Shown here piece by piece: positions 9,463 through 17,627 of a stretch of 64,000 nucleotides of DNA. Below the pieces are notes generated by a model that worked only from the letters and a program-made list of their open reading frames with translations, ran no database searches and was not told the origin of the DNA. The stretch covers positions 124,001-188,000 of the forward strand of contig NZ_WHNP01000009.1 in NCBI RefSeq assembly GCF_009362735.1, in the 5' to 3' direction. Position numbers and translations under genes: made by a program. How positions within the stretch are numbered: the first letter of the stretch is position 1; every line of letters begins with the position of its first letter. Source of the stretch: Paraburkholderia franconis. GTDB taxonomy: Bacteria; Pseudomonadota; Gammaproteobacteria; Burkholderiales; Burkholderiaceae.

Positions 9463-10191
9463 TTGCCGCAACATTTCATTGAGCAGATGTCGCCTTTGCT
9501 GCAAGCGGAGAACGACGTCGCCTGGTTCCGCGAAGTCGCCCGTCTCGCCGACGGGTGGGGCTTCGATCGCGTGCTGGTCGGGATTCTTCCGCGCCCGGGC
9601 ATCCGCCTGGAGGACGCGTTCATTCGCAGCACGTACTCGCCGGCCTGGCGGCAGTTCTATAACGCGCACGGTTTCGCGCACATCGATCCGACCGTCGCGC
9701 ACTGCATGTCGCGCTCGTCACCGCTGATCTGGTCGCCTGACCTCTTCGCGACGTATCCGCAGCAGACGATGTACGAGGAAGCCCGGGCATATGGTCTGCG
9801 CGCAGGGGTGAGTCTGCCCATTCACGGGCCTAGACAGGAATCGGGCTTGATCTGCTTCGTGAACGATCGGAACCCGACCGACGAATTCTGGAGCCATCTC
9901 GATGTCGTGCTGCCGAACCTCGTGCTATTGCGCGACCTGGTCATCGACACGAGCCAGCCCCATCTGGATGCTCACACGCAGGCGCTGGTGCCGAAGCTCA
10001 CGCCGCGCGAGCAGGAATGCCTGAAATGGACCGCGCGCGGTAAGTCCACTTGGGAAATTTCACACATTCTCAATTGTTCGGAAGCGGTGGTGAACTTCCA
10101 TCTCAAGAACATTCGCGCGAAATTCGGCGTGAACTCACGGCGCGCAGCCGCCGTGATTGCGACGCAACTCGGCCTTATTGATCCAGGTTGA
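9463..10191 (+). CDS. braR: LuxR-family quorum-sensing regulator BraR
   Basis: Protein of 242 residues. An N-terminal autoinducer-binding domain (about 15-165) keeps the conserved W, Y, DP and W positions in WRQFYNAHGFAHIDP and PLIWS. The C-terminal LuxR helix-turn-helix starts at KLTPREQECLKW and includes EAVVNFHLKNI. The gene order with rsaL and a LuxI synthase matches the BraI/R system of Paraburkholderia, reported to respond to 3-oxo-C14-homoserine lactone. The start is uncertain: TTG at 9463 after an AGAGAAAG site, or ATG at 9487. The 3' end overlaps the convergent rsaL by 17 bases. Confidence 0.9.
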   Translation: MPQHFIEQMSPLLQAENDVAWFREVARLADGWGFDRVLVGILPRPGIRLEDAFIRSTYSPAWRQFYNAHGFAHIDPTVAHCMSRSSPLIWSPDLFATYPQQTMYEEARAYGLRAGVSLPIHGPRQESGLICFVNDRNPTDEFWSHLDVVLPNLVLLRDLVIDTSQPHLDAHTQALVPKLTPREQECLKWTARGKSTWEISHILNCSEAVVNFHLKNIRAKFGVNSRRAAAVIATQLGLIDPG

Positions 10192-10507
10192 TCAGCTCAC
10201 GGGCTTCCGGGTTGTGGAGCAACTTCTCTGCCCTGCCCAGATCGCCGTCCGTGACCGTTTTCGTGAAGTACAGGCCCAGCAGGATCGATACGGGAGCGGG
10301 AATCTCCGCGCCCGATTCGAAGCGGCTGCCGCGCGACTGTGTCACGCCGAAGCGCGCCCAGAACTGACGCTGGCTCTCTTTCTTTTTCTTGCGGTACGCG
10401 ATGATCAGCACGCGATCCACAGTGGACGACGGCTCTGAACTACGGCTCTGGACGGTCGGTTGAACGTTTGCGTGAACACCCGATTGCCAATGATTTTGAA
10501 GTTCCAT
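10175..10507 (-). CDS. rsaL: RsaL-like repressor of the AHL synthase gene
   Basis: Small protein of 110 residues with a basic helix (YRKKKKESQRQFWARFG) followed by a TQSRGSRFE recognition-type segment, as in RsaL of Pseudomonas and Burkholderiales. In those systems RsaL binds the luxI-type promoter and opposes the LuxR activator. It lies between braR and braI on the opposite strand, which is the characteristic arrangement. The start at 10507 has an AGGGGA site upstream and yields a family-like N-terminus; an earlier in-frame start at 10570 would run into the lux box region. Confidence 0.88.
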   Translation of the reverse strand: MELQNHWQSGVHANVQPTVQSRSSEPSSTVDRVLIIAYRKKKKESQRQFWARFGVTQSRGSRFESGAEIPAPVSILLGLYFTKTVTDGDLGRAEKLLHNPEARELINLDQ

Positions 10508-10568
10508 GATGTTTCCCCTGATGATTGGCTGCCTCGTCTCAATTTTGTGATCGCCGTGCCCACTTAAC

Positions 10569-10588
10569 ACCTATCCAGGTGAGTAGGT
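10569..10588 (+). promoter_or_regulatory. lux box upstream of braI
   Basis: ACCTATCCAGGTGAGTAGGT has the CT-N12-AG arrangement of las/rhl-type lux boxes. It lies inside a longer palindrome, AACACCTA at 10566-10573 and TAGGTGTT at 10584-10591. It ends 61 bases before the braI start codon and starts 62 bases before the rsaL start. It is the likely BraR site, and it or an adjacent site may be bound by RsaL. Confidence 0.75.
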
Positions 10589-10649
10589 GTTTTTTTTATC
10601 CGAAATGCATACGTTTCCCTGCGTACCGCGACCACGTAAGGAGCACACC

Positions 10650-11237
10650 ATGCATACCGCGATTCGGATTGGCACACGGCAAGAGTTCGACAACGACAAC
10701 ATCAACGAGATGTACCGGCTGCGCGCCCGCGTCTTCCGGGACAGGATGGGCTGGGATGTTCCGACCATCGCGGGCATGGAGATCGACGGCTACGACGCGC
10801 TCGGCCCGTACTACATGCTCATCCAGAACGGCGACCGGCACGTCTGCGGCTGCTGGCGGCTGATGCCGACGGAAGGGCCGAACATGCTGAAGGACACGTT
10901 CCCGCAATTACTGGATGGTCAGGCGGCTCCAATTGGACGGCATATATGGGAATTGAGCCGCTTCGCTATTGAAACGGACGGCGCGCAAACGTTTGGCTTC
11001 GCAGATTTGACGATGCACGCGATCCACGAACTGGTGACTTTCGCGGACCGGATGGGCATCACCCGTTATGTGACCGTGACGACCACGGCGATCGAGCGGC
11101 TGCTGCGCCGCGCGGGCATCGACGTCACGCGGCTCGGGCCGCCGGTGAAAATCGGCGTGGAGCGGACGGTCGCGCTCGACATCACCGTCGACGCGATTCG
11201 CGCGGCCGTCTGCAAGCCAATGCCCGTCGCGGCCTGA
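10650..11237 (+). CDS. braI: Acyl-homoserine-lactone synthase BraI
   Basis: LuxI-family synthase of 195 residues. It makes an N-acyl-homoserine lactone from SAM and an acyl-carrier protein. Conserved family positions are visible: RARVFRDRMGW near residue 30, EIDGYDALGPYY, GCWRLMPTEGPNML, and WELSRFAIE. An AAGGAG ribosome-binding site lies 7 bases before the ATG at 10650, which decides the start. A lux box precedes it, so it is probably autoinduced through BraR and restrained by RsaL. Published BraI enzymes make 3-oxo-C14-HSL; that product is assumed here, not shown. Confidence 0.93.
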   Translation: MHTAIRIGTRQEFDNDNINEMYRLRARVFRDRMGWDVPTIAGMEIDGYDALGPYYMLIQNGDRHVCGCWRLMPTEGPNMLKDTFPQLLDGQAAPIGRHIWELSRFAIETDGAQTFGFADLTMHAIHELVTFADRMGITRYVTVTTTAIERLLRRAGIDVTRLGPPVKIGVERTVALDITVDAIRAAVCKPMPVAA

Positions 11238-11393
11238 CGGGCATACACCGTCGCGCCGCCTCATATCGAGCCCGATGCGACGGCGGGACGGTTGCGATGC
11301 GCGCAGGCTCACGGTACGCCTCGCGCAACGCGACGCGTTCGGCCGCTTCGCTTGAGCCCGTCGCACAGCACGCGGCGTGCCGGGCAGGCCTGG

Positions 11394-12938
11394 CTACCCG
11401 CGACGAAAGGTAATGTGCGAGATCCGGCGCACGACGAACGCGGCGGCCAGCGCGGCGCAGCCCATCAGCACGACGCCGATGTGGATCGACTGCACGAGCA
11501 CGTGACGCGCCGCGTCGAGCAGCGCGGGACCTTCGAGCCCCGCGCGTTTCAGTTCCATCAGCAGCGAGTCGCGCAGACTCTCGTCGACGAGAATGCGCGG
11601 ATCGGCCAGCCTCGGCCGCCAGACAGATGCGACCGGCTCGCCGAGCACGCGCAGCGAATCCTCCACGCCCGACGCGTAGCGCCGGTTCACGATCGTCGCG
11701 ACGACGCTGGTGCCGAACATGCCGCCCACCATGCGTGTCGACTGAAGCAGCGCGGTCGTGATGCCGAAGCGCGCGCGTCCCGCGATCTCCTGGCCGAACA
11801 CATTCAGGTTGTTAAGAATGAAGCCGAGGCCGATGCCGACGGCGCCCATCGACAGTTCGAGATACAGATGCGGCGTCGCCGGCGTGGCGAGCGCAATGCC
11901 GACCGATGCCGCCACGAGCAGGCCAAAGCCGATCGACAGGATCGCCGTGGGCCGCGACATGTGAATCACGATGCGCGTGTTGATCAGGCTGCCGAGCGCA
12001 ATGCACGCGGCGATCGGCGTCGCGAGCAGGCCGGCCAGCTGCGGCGACAGTCCGAAGCCGCCCTGCAGCAGGAGCGGTGCGAAGAAGATCAGCGAAAACA
12101 TCACGAAGCCCGACAGCACCGACAGCGTGAAGAGCGTCATGAGCTGCGGGTCCTTGAAGAGGTCGAGCGGCACGATGGGATGCGTGGCGCGCCGCTCGAA
12201 GGCGAGCAATGCCGCCGCGCATGCCGCCACCAGCGCGGCGAGGACCAGGTTGCCCGTCGTCAAGCCGTCCTTCGGCACGGCTTCGATGAAAGTCTGAAAG
12301 CCGCCCAGCACCAGCGCGACGAGCACGGCGCCCATCCAGTCGATGCGCACATCGCCCGCACGCTCGCGCCGATAATACGGCAGATGCGCCCAGATGAAGT
12401 ACAGCGCGAGCGTGCCAACGGGCAGATTGACAAGGAACGTCGAACGCCAGCCGAAATGCTGGCTGAGCCAGCCGCCGAGCGACGGTCCCGCCGCCGTGCC
12501 GATCCCGTAGGCGGCCGCCATCACCACCTGCCAGCGCACGCGGGCGCGCGGATCGGGAAAAAGATCGGGAATCGATGCAAACGCGGTGCCGACCATCATC
12601 CCGCCGCCGACGCCCTGCAAGCCGCGGGCGAACACCAGAAACGGCATGCCGCCCGCAACGCCGCACAGCACTGACGCCAGCGCAAACACGACCACGGCGG
12701 CGATCACGAAACGCTTGCGGCCGAAGTAGTCGCCGAGGCGCCCGAACACGGGCACGGTCACGACGGAAGCGAGCAGATAGGCGCTCGCGATCCACGCGTA
12801 GAACTCGAAGCCGTGCAATTCAACGACGATCGACGGCAATGCCGTGCTGACCACCGTCTGATCGAGCGCAACGAGCATGTTCACAAGACCGATGCCGAGC
12901 ATGGCCAGCAGCGCGTCACGAAAGGGCAGCATTTGCAT
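11394..12938 (-). CDS. MFS efflux transporter, DHA2 (EmrB/QacA) family
   Basis: Inner-membrane protein of 514 residues, with the size and hydrophobicity of a 14-helix drug:H+ antiporter. It has the D1 motif LDQTVVSTALPSI in helix 1, motif A (GRLGDYFGRKR) in the first cytoplasmic loop, and motif C-like GIGTAAGPSLGGW in helix 5. The start at 12938 (MQMLPFRD) is preferred because the upstream in-frame extension to 13124 is not family-like. A GntR regulator gene lies 157 bases upstream on the same strand and may control it. The substrate is unknown. Confidence 0.9.
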   Translation of the reverse strand: MQMLPFRDALLAMLGIGLVNMLVALDQTVVSTALPSIVVELHGFEFYAWIASAYLLASVVTVPVFGRLGDYFGRKRFVIAAVVVFALASVLCGVAGGMPFLVFARGLQGVGGGMMVGTAFASIPDLFPDPRARVRWQVVMAAAYGIGTAAGPSLGGWLSQHFGWRSTFLVNLPVGTLALYFIWAHLPYYRRERAGDVRIDWMGAVLVALVLGGFQTFIEAVPKDGLTTGNLVLAALVAACAAALLAFERRATHPIVPLDLFKDPQLMTLFTLSVLSGFVMFSLIFFAPLLLQGGFGLSPQLAGLLATPIAACIALGSLINTRIVIHMSRPTAILSIGFGLLVAASVGIALATPATPHLYLELSMGAVGIGLGFILNNLNVFGQEIAGRARFGITTALLQSTRMVGGMFGTSVVATIVNRRYASGVEDSLRVLGEPVASVWRPRLADPRILVDESLRDSLLMELKRAGLEGPALLDAARHVLVQSIHIGVVLMGCAALAAAFVVRRISHITFRRG

Positions 12939-13095
12939 GGGACCAGAGTGAGCCGCCGAAGCGCCAACTCTCGCCGACAAGGGACGGGAAGGATTCACTT
13001 CTTTGCGATACGGCGTGAGGCACGCCGCATTTTTCAGATGGGAAAGAAACAGGGCCGCGCTTCCGTACTTCACACGGCCCATCGAGGCGGAAAAG

Positions 13096-13785
13096 TCAGG
13101 AACCGAACATCCGGTCGCGCGCATGCTCGAGATGCAGGCGCATCGCCTCGCCTGCGCCCGCCGCGTCCTTGCGACGGATCGCGTCGAGCACGGCGAGGTG
13201 CTCGGCCTGCACGAGCCGCTGCCGCTCCAGCGTCTTCACCAGCGACAGATTGCGCGACAGATTCATGCTGAACACGATCTGCTCTTCGATGAATCCCATC
13301 ATCGTGATGAAGAACTGGTTCTTCGACGCGCGCGCGACGGCCAGGTGAAACGCAAAGTCGTCCTTTGCGCCAATGCCCTGCGTCTCGATCACGCGCTCCA
13401 GTTCGTCCCACGCGTGCTGGATCGCGGCGATATCGTCGGCGTCAGCCATCTGCGCGGCGAGCCCGGCCGCGCCCGATTCCGTCACGATGCGAAATTCGTA
13501 GCAGCGCCGGATATCCGACAGCGTTTCCAGCGGCGCGAAACGGCGCACGTCGGGATCGGGCCGGCGCGCGACCGTCGTGCCGGAACCGTGACGCGTCACG
13601 ATGATGCCGTCCGCGCGCAGACGGGCCAGCGCTTCCCGCACGGTCGGCCGCGACGTCTCGAAACGCTCCGCGAGCGCGTGCTCGGTCGGCAGACGCTCGC
13701 CTTCCTTGTATTCCCCTTCGAGAATCCGGTTGAGAATGTCGCTGTAGATCTTGTCCGGCAGACCTGTCGATTTACGCTCGTTCAT
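13096..13785 (-). CDS. GntR-family regulator, FadR/FCD subfamily
   Basis: Protein of 229 residues. The N-terminal winged helix (about 8-75) includes LPTEHALAERFETSRPTVREALARLRADGII, shown here only as its family pattern. An all-helical FCD ligand domain follows, with metal-binding His residues in DFAFHLAVA and in RLHLEHA near the end. The start at 13785 (MNERKST) fits the family; a longer in-frame start at 14172 adds a non-homologous region. FCD regulators usually sense organic acids. It lies upstream of the MFS gene and divergent from the stress protein gene; the target is not evident. Confidence 0.87.
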   Translation of the reverse strand: MNERKSTGLPDKIYSDILNRILEGEYKEGERLPTEHALAERFETSRPTVREALARLRADGIIVTRHGSGTTVARRPDPDVRRFAPLETLSDIRRCYEFRIVTESGAAGLAAQMADADDIAAIQHAWDELERVIETQGIGAKDDFAFHLAVARASKNQFFITMMGFIEEQIVFSMNLSRNLSLVKTLERQRLVQAEHLAVLDAIRRKDAAGAGEAMRLHLEHARDRMFGS

Positions 13786-14089
13786 CGTCGAAGGGCGGCT
13801 TGTCAGAGTAGCTTTGAATTGTAAGGCAAATAATGCGCGCCGCCCGATGAAATCGAGGCGCGACCGCTCTGGAAAGCGCGTCTCGGCGAGCATGCCGCCA
13901 GTATGACGGACCCAGCGCCTGACGGCAAAATTTGACAAATATCTGATTAACATCTGCGTTTTCCGGCGACGAAAGCGCGCATTTTTCGGCGATCGTTTAA
14001 GCTGCAAGCGAAATCGGGGCACAATTTCCACTCGAGGCAGGCGCCCGCGGAACATGGCGGCGCGCCGCTCTCCACGGCACGGAGGCTTC
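13786..14089. other. Divergent promoter region between the GntR and Usp genes
   Basis: This 304-base gap holds the promoters for two divergent genes. The middle part, around 13920-13990, is AT-richer. A stretch reading TTGAC-AAAT-ATCTG near 13934 resembles only one half of an FNR box, so I do not call a site. No small gene is recognised. Confidence 0.4.
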
Positions 14090-14569
14090 ATGTACACACG
14101 CATCCTCGTTGCAGTCGACGGCAGCAATACTTCGCGCCGCGCGTTCGACAACGCGCTGAATCTGGCGGGCAAACTCGGTGCGACGCTGCGCGCGTTCTAC
14201 GCGGTCGAAAACACGCCGATGTACTTCGACGCGCCCGGCTACGATCCGTCGATCCTGCGCAACCGGCTCGTCGAGCAGGGCAAGGAGCTGACGGCGGAAC
14301 TGTCGGCGGCGATGCGCGAGCGCGGCGTGTCGGGCGATATCCTCGTCGGCGAAGCCTCGTCGCTGGACGACGTGCCGACGCTCGTGCTACGCGCTGCCGC
14401 CGAGTTCAACGCCGATCTGATCGTAATGGGCACGCACGGCCGGCGCGGCATGCAACGGCTGATTCTCGGCAGCGTGGCCGAGCGCTGCGTGCGCCAGTCG
14501 ACGTTTCCCGTGCTGCTGATTCCGTCCGCCGCGAGCGGCGGCGAAGCGGGCCGGCCGACGCAGGCCTGA
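14090..14569 (+). CDS. Universal stress protein, UspA family
   Basis: Protein of 159 residues with one Usp domain. It begins YTRILVAVDGS and has the ATP-binding pattern G-x2-G-x9-G(S/T) in GTHGRRGMQRLILGSVAER, so it is the nucleotide-binding type. A GGAGG site ends five bases before the ATG at 14090, which decides the start over an upstream ATG. An fnr gene follows on the same strand; Usp proteins of this type are often induced at low oxygen or on growth arrest. Confidence 0.92.
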   Translation: MYTRILVAVDGSNTSRRAFDNALNLAGKLGATLRAFYAVENTPMYFDAPGYDPSILRNRLVEQGKELTAELSAAMRERGVSGDILVGEASSLDDVPTLVLRAAAEFNADLIVMGTHGRRGMQRLILGSVAERCVRQSTFPVLLIPSAASGGEAGRPTQA

Positions 14570-14714
14570 ACAGGCGGCAGTGCTTCGGCACGCGTCGTCA
14601 CGTGTGTGACCTCGCTCAACAGCGGAGCGCGCCATGACGCGTCATTTTGCCGCCTCGTTGCGCGCGCATCGAGTGGGACAATCAGCTATCACTCTTTTTT
14701 AGCCGGTTGGTCCC

Positions 14715-15482
14715 ATGCTTACCCCTACCGCTCCCGCTTCCACTCGCGCAGTCCGCGTCCGTCACACCACTTCGGCGACCCGCACCAGCGCGCGCTGCTC
14801 GTCGTGCGCGATGCGGCAGCTCTGCATGCCGCAAGGCGTCGCCGCCAACGAACTGCCGCAACTCGAAGCGGTGATCTGCTCGGCGCGTTCCGTCCGGCGC
14901 GGCGAATCGCTCTACCGCGCGGGCGATTCTTTCGACAGCCTGTACGCGGTACGTTCGGGTTCGCTCAAAACGGTGATGGCGCATCGCGACGGCCGCGAGC
15001 AGGTCACCGGCCTGCGCCTCGCGGGCGAAGCGCTGGGGCTCGACGGCATCAGCAGCGATCAGCATGCGTGCAGCGCGGTCGCGCTCGAAGACAGTTCCGT
15101 GTGCATCATTCCGTACGCGGAGCTCAAGCATCTGTGCCGCGAAATCGGTTCTATGCAGGAGCGGCTGCACAAGCTGATGGGCGAGCAGATCGTCCGCGAA
15201 GCCGCACAGATGATGGTGCTCGGTTCGCTGAGCGCCGACGAGCGCGTCGCGGCGTTCCTGCTCGACATCTCCGAACGCAACGCGCAGCGCGGCTACTCAC
15301 CGGCTGAATTCAATCTGCGGATGACGCGCGAAGACATGGGCAGCTATCTCGGCATGACGCTCGAAACCGTGAGCCGCACCCTGTCAAGATTTCAAAAGCG
15401 CGGACTGATCGACGCACAGGGCCGCTTCATTCACATCGTCGATCCAGAAGGCCTGCGCCACGTCGGCGCGCCGAGCGCCTGA
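14715..15482 (+). CDS. fnr: FNR-type oxygen-sensing transcription regulator
   Basis: Crp/Fnr-family protein of 255 residues. It has three N-terminal Cys at 28, 31 and 37 (CSSCAMRQLC) and a fourth at 119, matching the [4Fe-4S] ligands of E. coli FNR. A cyclic-nucleotide-type beta barrel covers about 45-165. The C-terminal winged helix has ETVSRTLSRF, the recognition helix that reads TTGAT half-sites. It therefore should control the switch to micro-aerobic or anaerobic growth. It is located between usp and the EgtB-like gene. Confidence 0.92.
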   Translation: MLTPTAPASTRAVRVRHTTSATRTSARCSSCAMRQLCMPQGVAANELPQLEAVICSARSVRRGESLYRAGDSFDSLYAVRSGSLKTVMAHRDGREQVTGLRLAGEALGLDGISSDQHACSAVALEDSSVCIIPYAELKHLCREIGSMQERLHKLMGEQIVREAAQMMVLGSLSADERVAAFLLDISERNAQRGYSPAEFNLRMTREDMGSYLGMTLETVSRTLSRFQKRGLIDAQGRFIHIVDPEGLRHVGAPSA

Positions 15483-15654
15483 TAACACAGCGGTTCAGGC
15501 ACATGGCGACGCATCGGGCGTCGTCATGTGCACTCGCCTGGCACGTCTCCTGCACCTGCGGTACAGTTCAAGACTGTCCGTTGCGACCCGAGTCGGCCCT
15601 TTAGCGCGTTGCTTGGGTCCCATGCAAATCTCCCCAACAAGGAGACCCGGCGAA

Positions 15655-16947
15655 ATGAATCGCGAGCCTGTCCTGCAGCATCACCCACTGGTCCAACGTC
15701 TCATCGATGCCCGCAGCGTCACGGACGCCCTCTTCGCGGTCGTCAAACCCGAATACCTCTATGAACGCCCGATCCGCGAACGTCATCGGATCGTGTTCTA
15801 CATCGGCCATCTCGAAGCCTTCGACCGCAATCTGTTCGATGAGCGGTTAACCGCACTGCCCGCCTTCGCGCCGGAACTCGACAAGCTGTTCGCGTTCGGC
15901 ATCGATCCCGTCGATGGCGGCTTTCCCACCGATCAGCCTTCCGACTGGCCGACCATCGACATCGTCAGCGGCTACGGGAACAAGGCGCGCGAGCAGATCG
16001 ACGGCAAGCTCGAGAGATTCGAGTTCGGGCATGGCGACATGGCGACGGGTTCGCCCGCACAACTGCTGCATGTCGCAATCGAACACCGGTTGATGCATGC
16101 GGAAACGCTCGCGTACATGCTGCATCAGTTGCCGCTCGAGATGAAGGCCGCGCCCGCGCGCAGCATGCAGGGCACGCAACAGCTGCGCAATGTCGAATCG
16201 TCGCCGATGCTGCGCGTGCCCGCTGGTGAGGCCGTGCTCGGCATGCTGAAAGAGGAAGGCTGCTTCGGTTGGGACAACGAATTCGGCGAGCAGCGCGTGC
16301 ACGTCGATACGTTCGAGATAGACCGCTACATGGTGACGAACGCCCAGTACCGCGAATTCATCGATGCGGGCGGCTATCGCGATCGCTCTTTGTGGAGCGA
16401 CAAGGATTGGGCGTGGAAGGAAGCCGAGCACATTTCGCATCCTGTGACGTGGTCGCAAAACGGCGACGGCGAGTGGACGTTGCGCGCGATGTTCGAGGAC
16501 ATTGCGCTGCCGCCCGACTGGCCCGTCTACGTGAGCCACGCGGAAGCGAGCGCGTACGCGCGCTGGGCCGGCAAGACGCTCCCCACGGAAGCGCAATGGC
16601 AGCGCGCGGCGCACGGCACGCCGCCCTCGGCTTCGGGCAACTTCGATTTCCGCAACTGGGACCCGCAAGCCGTCGATGCGTCGCCGGACAACGTCAGCGC
16701 GTTCGGCGTCGAAGGCCAGTATGGCAACGGATGGGAGTGGACGTCGTCGCTATTCGAGCCGCTGCCGGGTTTCGATGCGTTCCCGTTCTATCCCGGCTAT
16801 TCGGCCAATTTCTTCGACGGACAGCACTACGTGCTTAAAGGCGGCTCGGCCCGCACTGCGCAATGCATGGTGCGGCCCACTTTCCGCAACTGGTTTCAGC
16901 CGCGCTATCAGCATGTGTATGCCGGGTTCAGGTGCGTGCGGAACTGA
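15655..16947 (+). CDS. EgtB-like nonheme iron enzyme (DinB + FGE-sulfatase/C-type lectin)
   Basis: Protein of 430 residues. An N-terminal DinB-like four-helix domain is followed by an FGE-sulfatase domain ending in the family pattern GFRCVRN. His52 (in FYIGHLEAFD), His144 and His148 (in EHRLMHAE) match the three-His iron site of the sulfoxide synthase EgtB. EgtB joins a thiol to hercynine during ergothioneine synthesis. No EgtD methyltransferase, and no SenB or SenC selenoneine gene, is nearby, so the substrate is open. AAGGAG ends 10 bases before the start at 15655. A strong hairpin follows the stop. Confidence 0.8.
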   Translation: MNREPVLQHHPLVQRLIDARSVTDALFAVVKPEYLYERPIRERHRIVFYIGHLEAFDRNLFDERLTALPAFAPELDKLFAFGIDPVDGGFPTDQPSDWPTIDIVSGYGNKAREQIDGKLERFEFGHGDMATGSPAQLLHVAIEHRLMHAETLAYMLHQLPLEMKAAPARSMQGTQQLRNVESSPMLRVPAGEAVLGMLKEEGCFGWDNEFGEQRVHVDTFEIDRYMVTNAQYREFIDAGGYRDRSLWSDKDWAWKEAEHISHPVTWSQNGDGEWTLRAMFEDIALPPDWPVYVSHAEASAYARWAGKTLPTEAQWQRAAHGTPPSASGNFDFRNWDPQAVDASPDNVSAFGVEGQYGNGWEWTSSLFEPLPGFDAFPFYPGYSANFFDGQHYVLKGGSARTAQCMVRPTFRNWFQPRYQHVYAGFRCVRN

Positions 16948-16955
16948 CGATTTAA

Positions 16956-16988
16956 AGCGGAAGTTGAAAACAAATTTCAGCTTCCGCT
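16956..16988 (+). terminator. Intrinsic terminator after the EgtB-like gene
   Basis: AGCGGAAGTTGAAA (16956-16969) pairs with TTTCAGCTTCCGCT (16975-16988) in a 14-base stem with one G-T wobble and a five-base loop. A T-rich stretch follows shortly after. It begins nine bases past the stop codon. Confidence 0.75.
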
Positions 16989-17236
16989 CTAATCCAACTT
17001 TTTCCGGCAATTGCTTTAACTTTTCAGGAAATGCTTTAATTTATCTTCTGTAACGAAACCCACTTGCGGCATGCGCTAAAAATAATCTCGCACGAATGGA
17101 ACAAGCGGACCTCGCGCCACAAGCCAATCGGCGCACACCGAGCATACGGCCGCATCTCATTGCCGCCCCGCCGTATCCGAAGTGCGGAATGCGTCCAGCC
17201 GCAGACAAGCGCAGCGTGACGGCCAGATATGTAAAA

Positions 17237-17593
17237 CTAGGCGGCGGCCACGATCACGACCTCGATCAACTTCTCCCCCTGCGCCAAGGTAGCCCCCACC
17301 GTGGCGCGAGGCGGCGTGTGTCCTGGCGTCACCCACGCGTCCCATACTTCGTTCATCGCCGCGGCCTGTGACATGTCGGACAGAAAGATCTGGCATGACA
17401 GGATGCGGGATTTGTCCGATCCATGTTCAGCAAGCAGCGCATCTACTGACGCCAACACCTGACGCGTCTGACCAGCCATATCTTGCGTGATGTCTTTCGG
17501 TACCTGACCGGCAAGGTAGATCGTTCCCTGATGGATGGCGACCTCCGAAAGACGATTCCCCACATGGCTGCGCTTGATTTCGGGCATCTTCAT
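17237..17593 (-). CDS. RidA family enamine/imine deaminase
   Basis: YjgF/YER057c/UK114-family protein of 118 residues, typical length. The active-site Arg is in HTPPRATVGA and the Glu in KLIEVVIVAA. RidA proteins hydrolyse reactive imines made by amino-acid oxidases and PLP enzymes. The gene starts 34 bases after the stop of an FAD amine oxidase on the same strand, so the pair probably oxidises an amine and then releases ammonia from the imine. The ATG at 17593 or the one two codons later may be used. Confidence 0.88.
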   Translation of the reverse strand: MKMPEIKRSHVGNRLSEVAIHQGTIYLAGQVPKDITQDMAGQTRQVLASVDALLAEHGSDKSRILSCQIFLSDMSQAAAMNEVWDAWVTPGHTPPRATVGATLAQGEKLIEVVIVAAA

Positions 17594-17627
17594 TCATTCC
17601 TCTTCGAGTGACTTGGGCGGTGAAAGA

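Noticed and set aside
13920..13990. FNR box between the GntR and Usp genes
   Set aside because: Only one half resembles TTGAT; the second half does not fit ATCAA.
15655..16947. Selenoneine synthase SenA
   Set aside because: The fold fits, but the N-terminal region differs from SenA as I know it and no SenB or SenC gene is adjacent.
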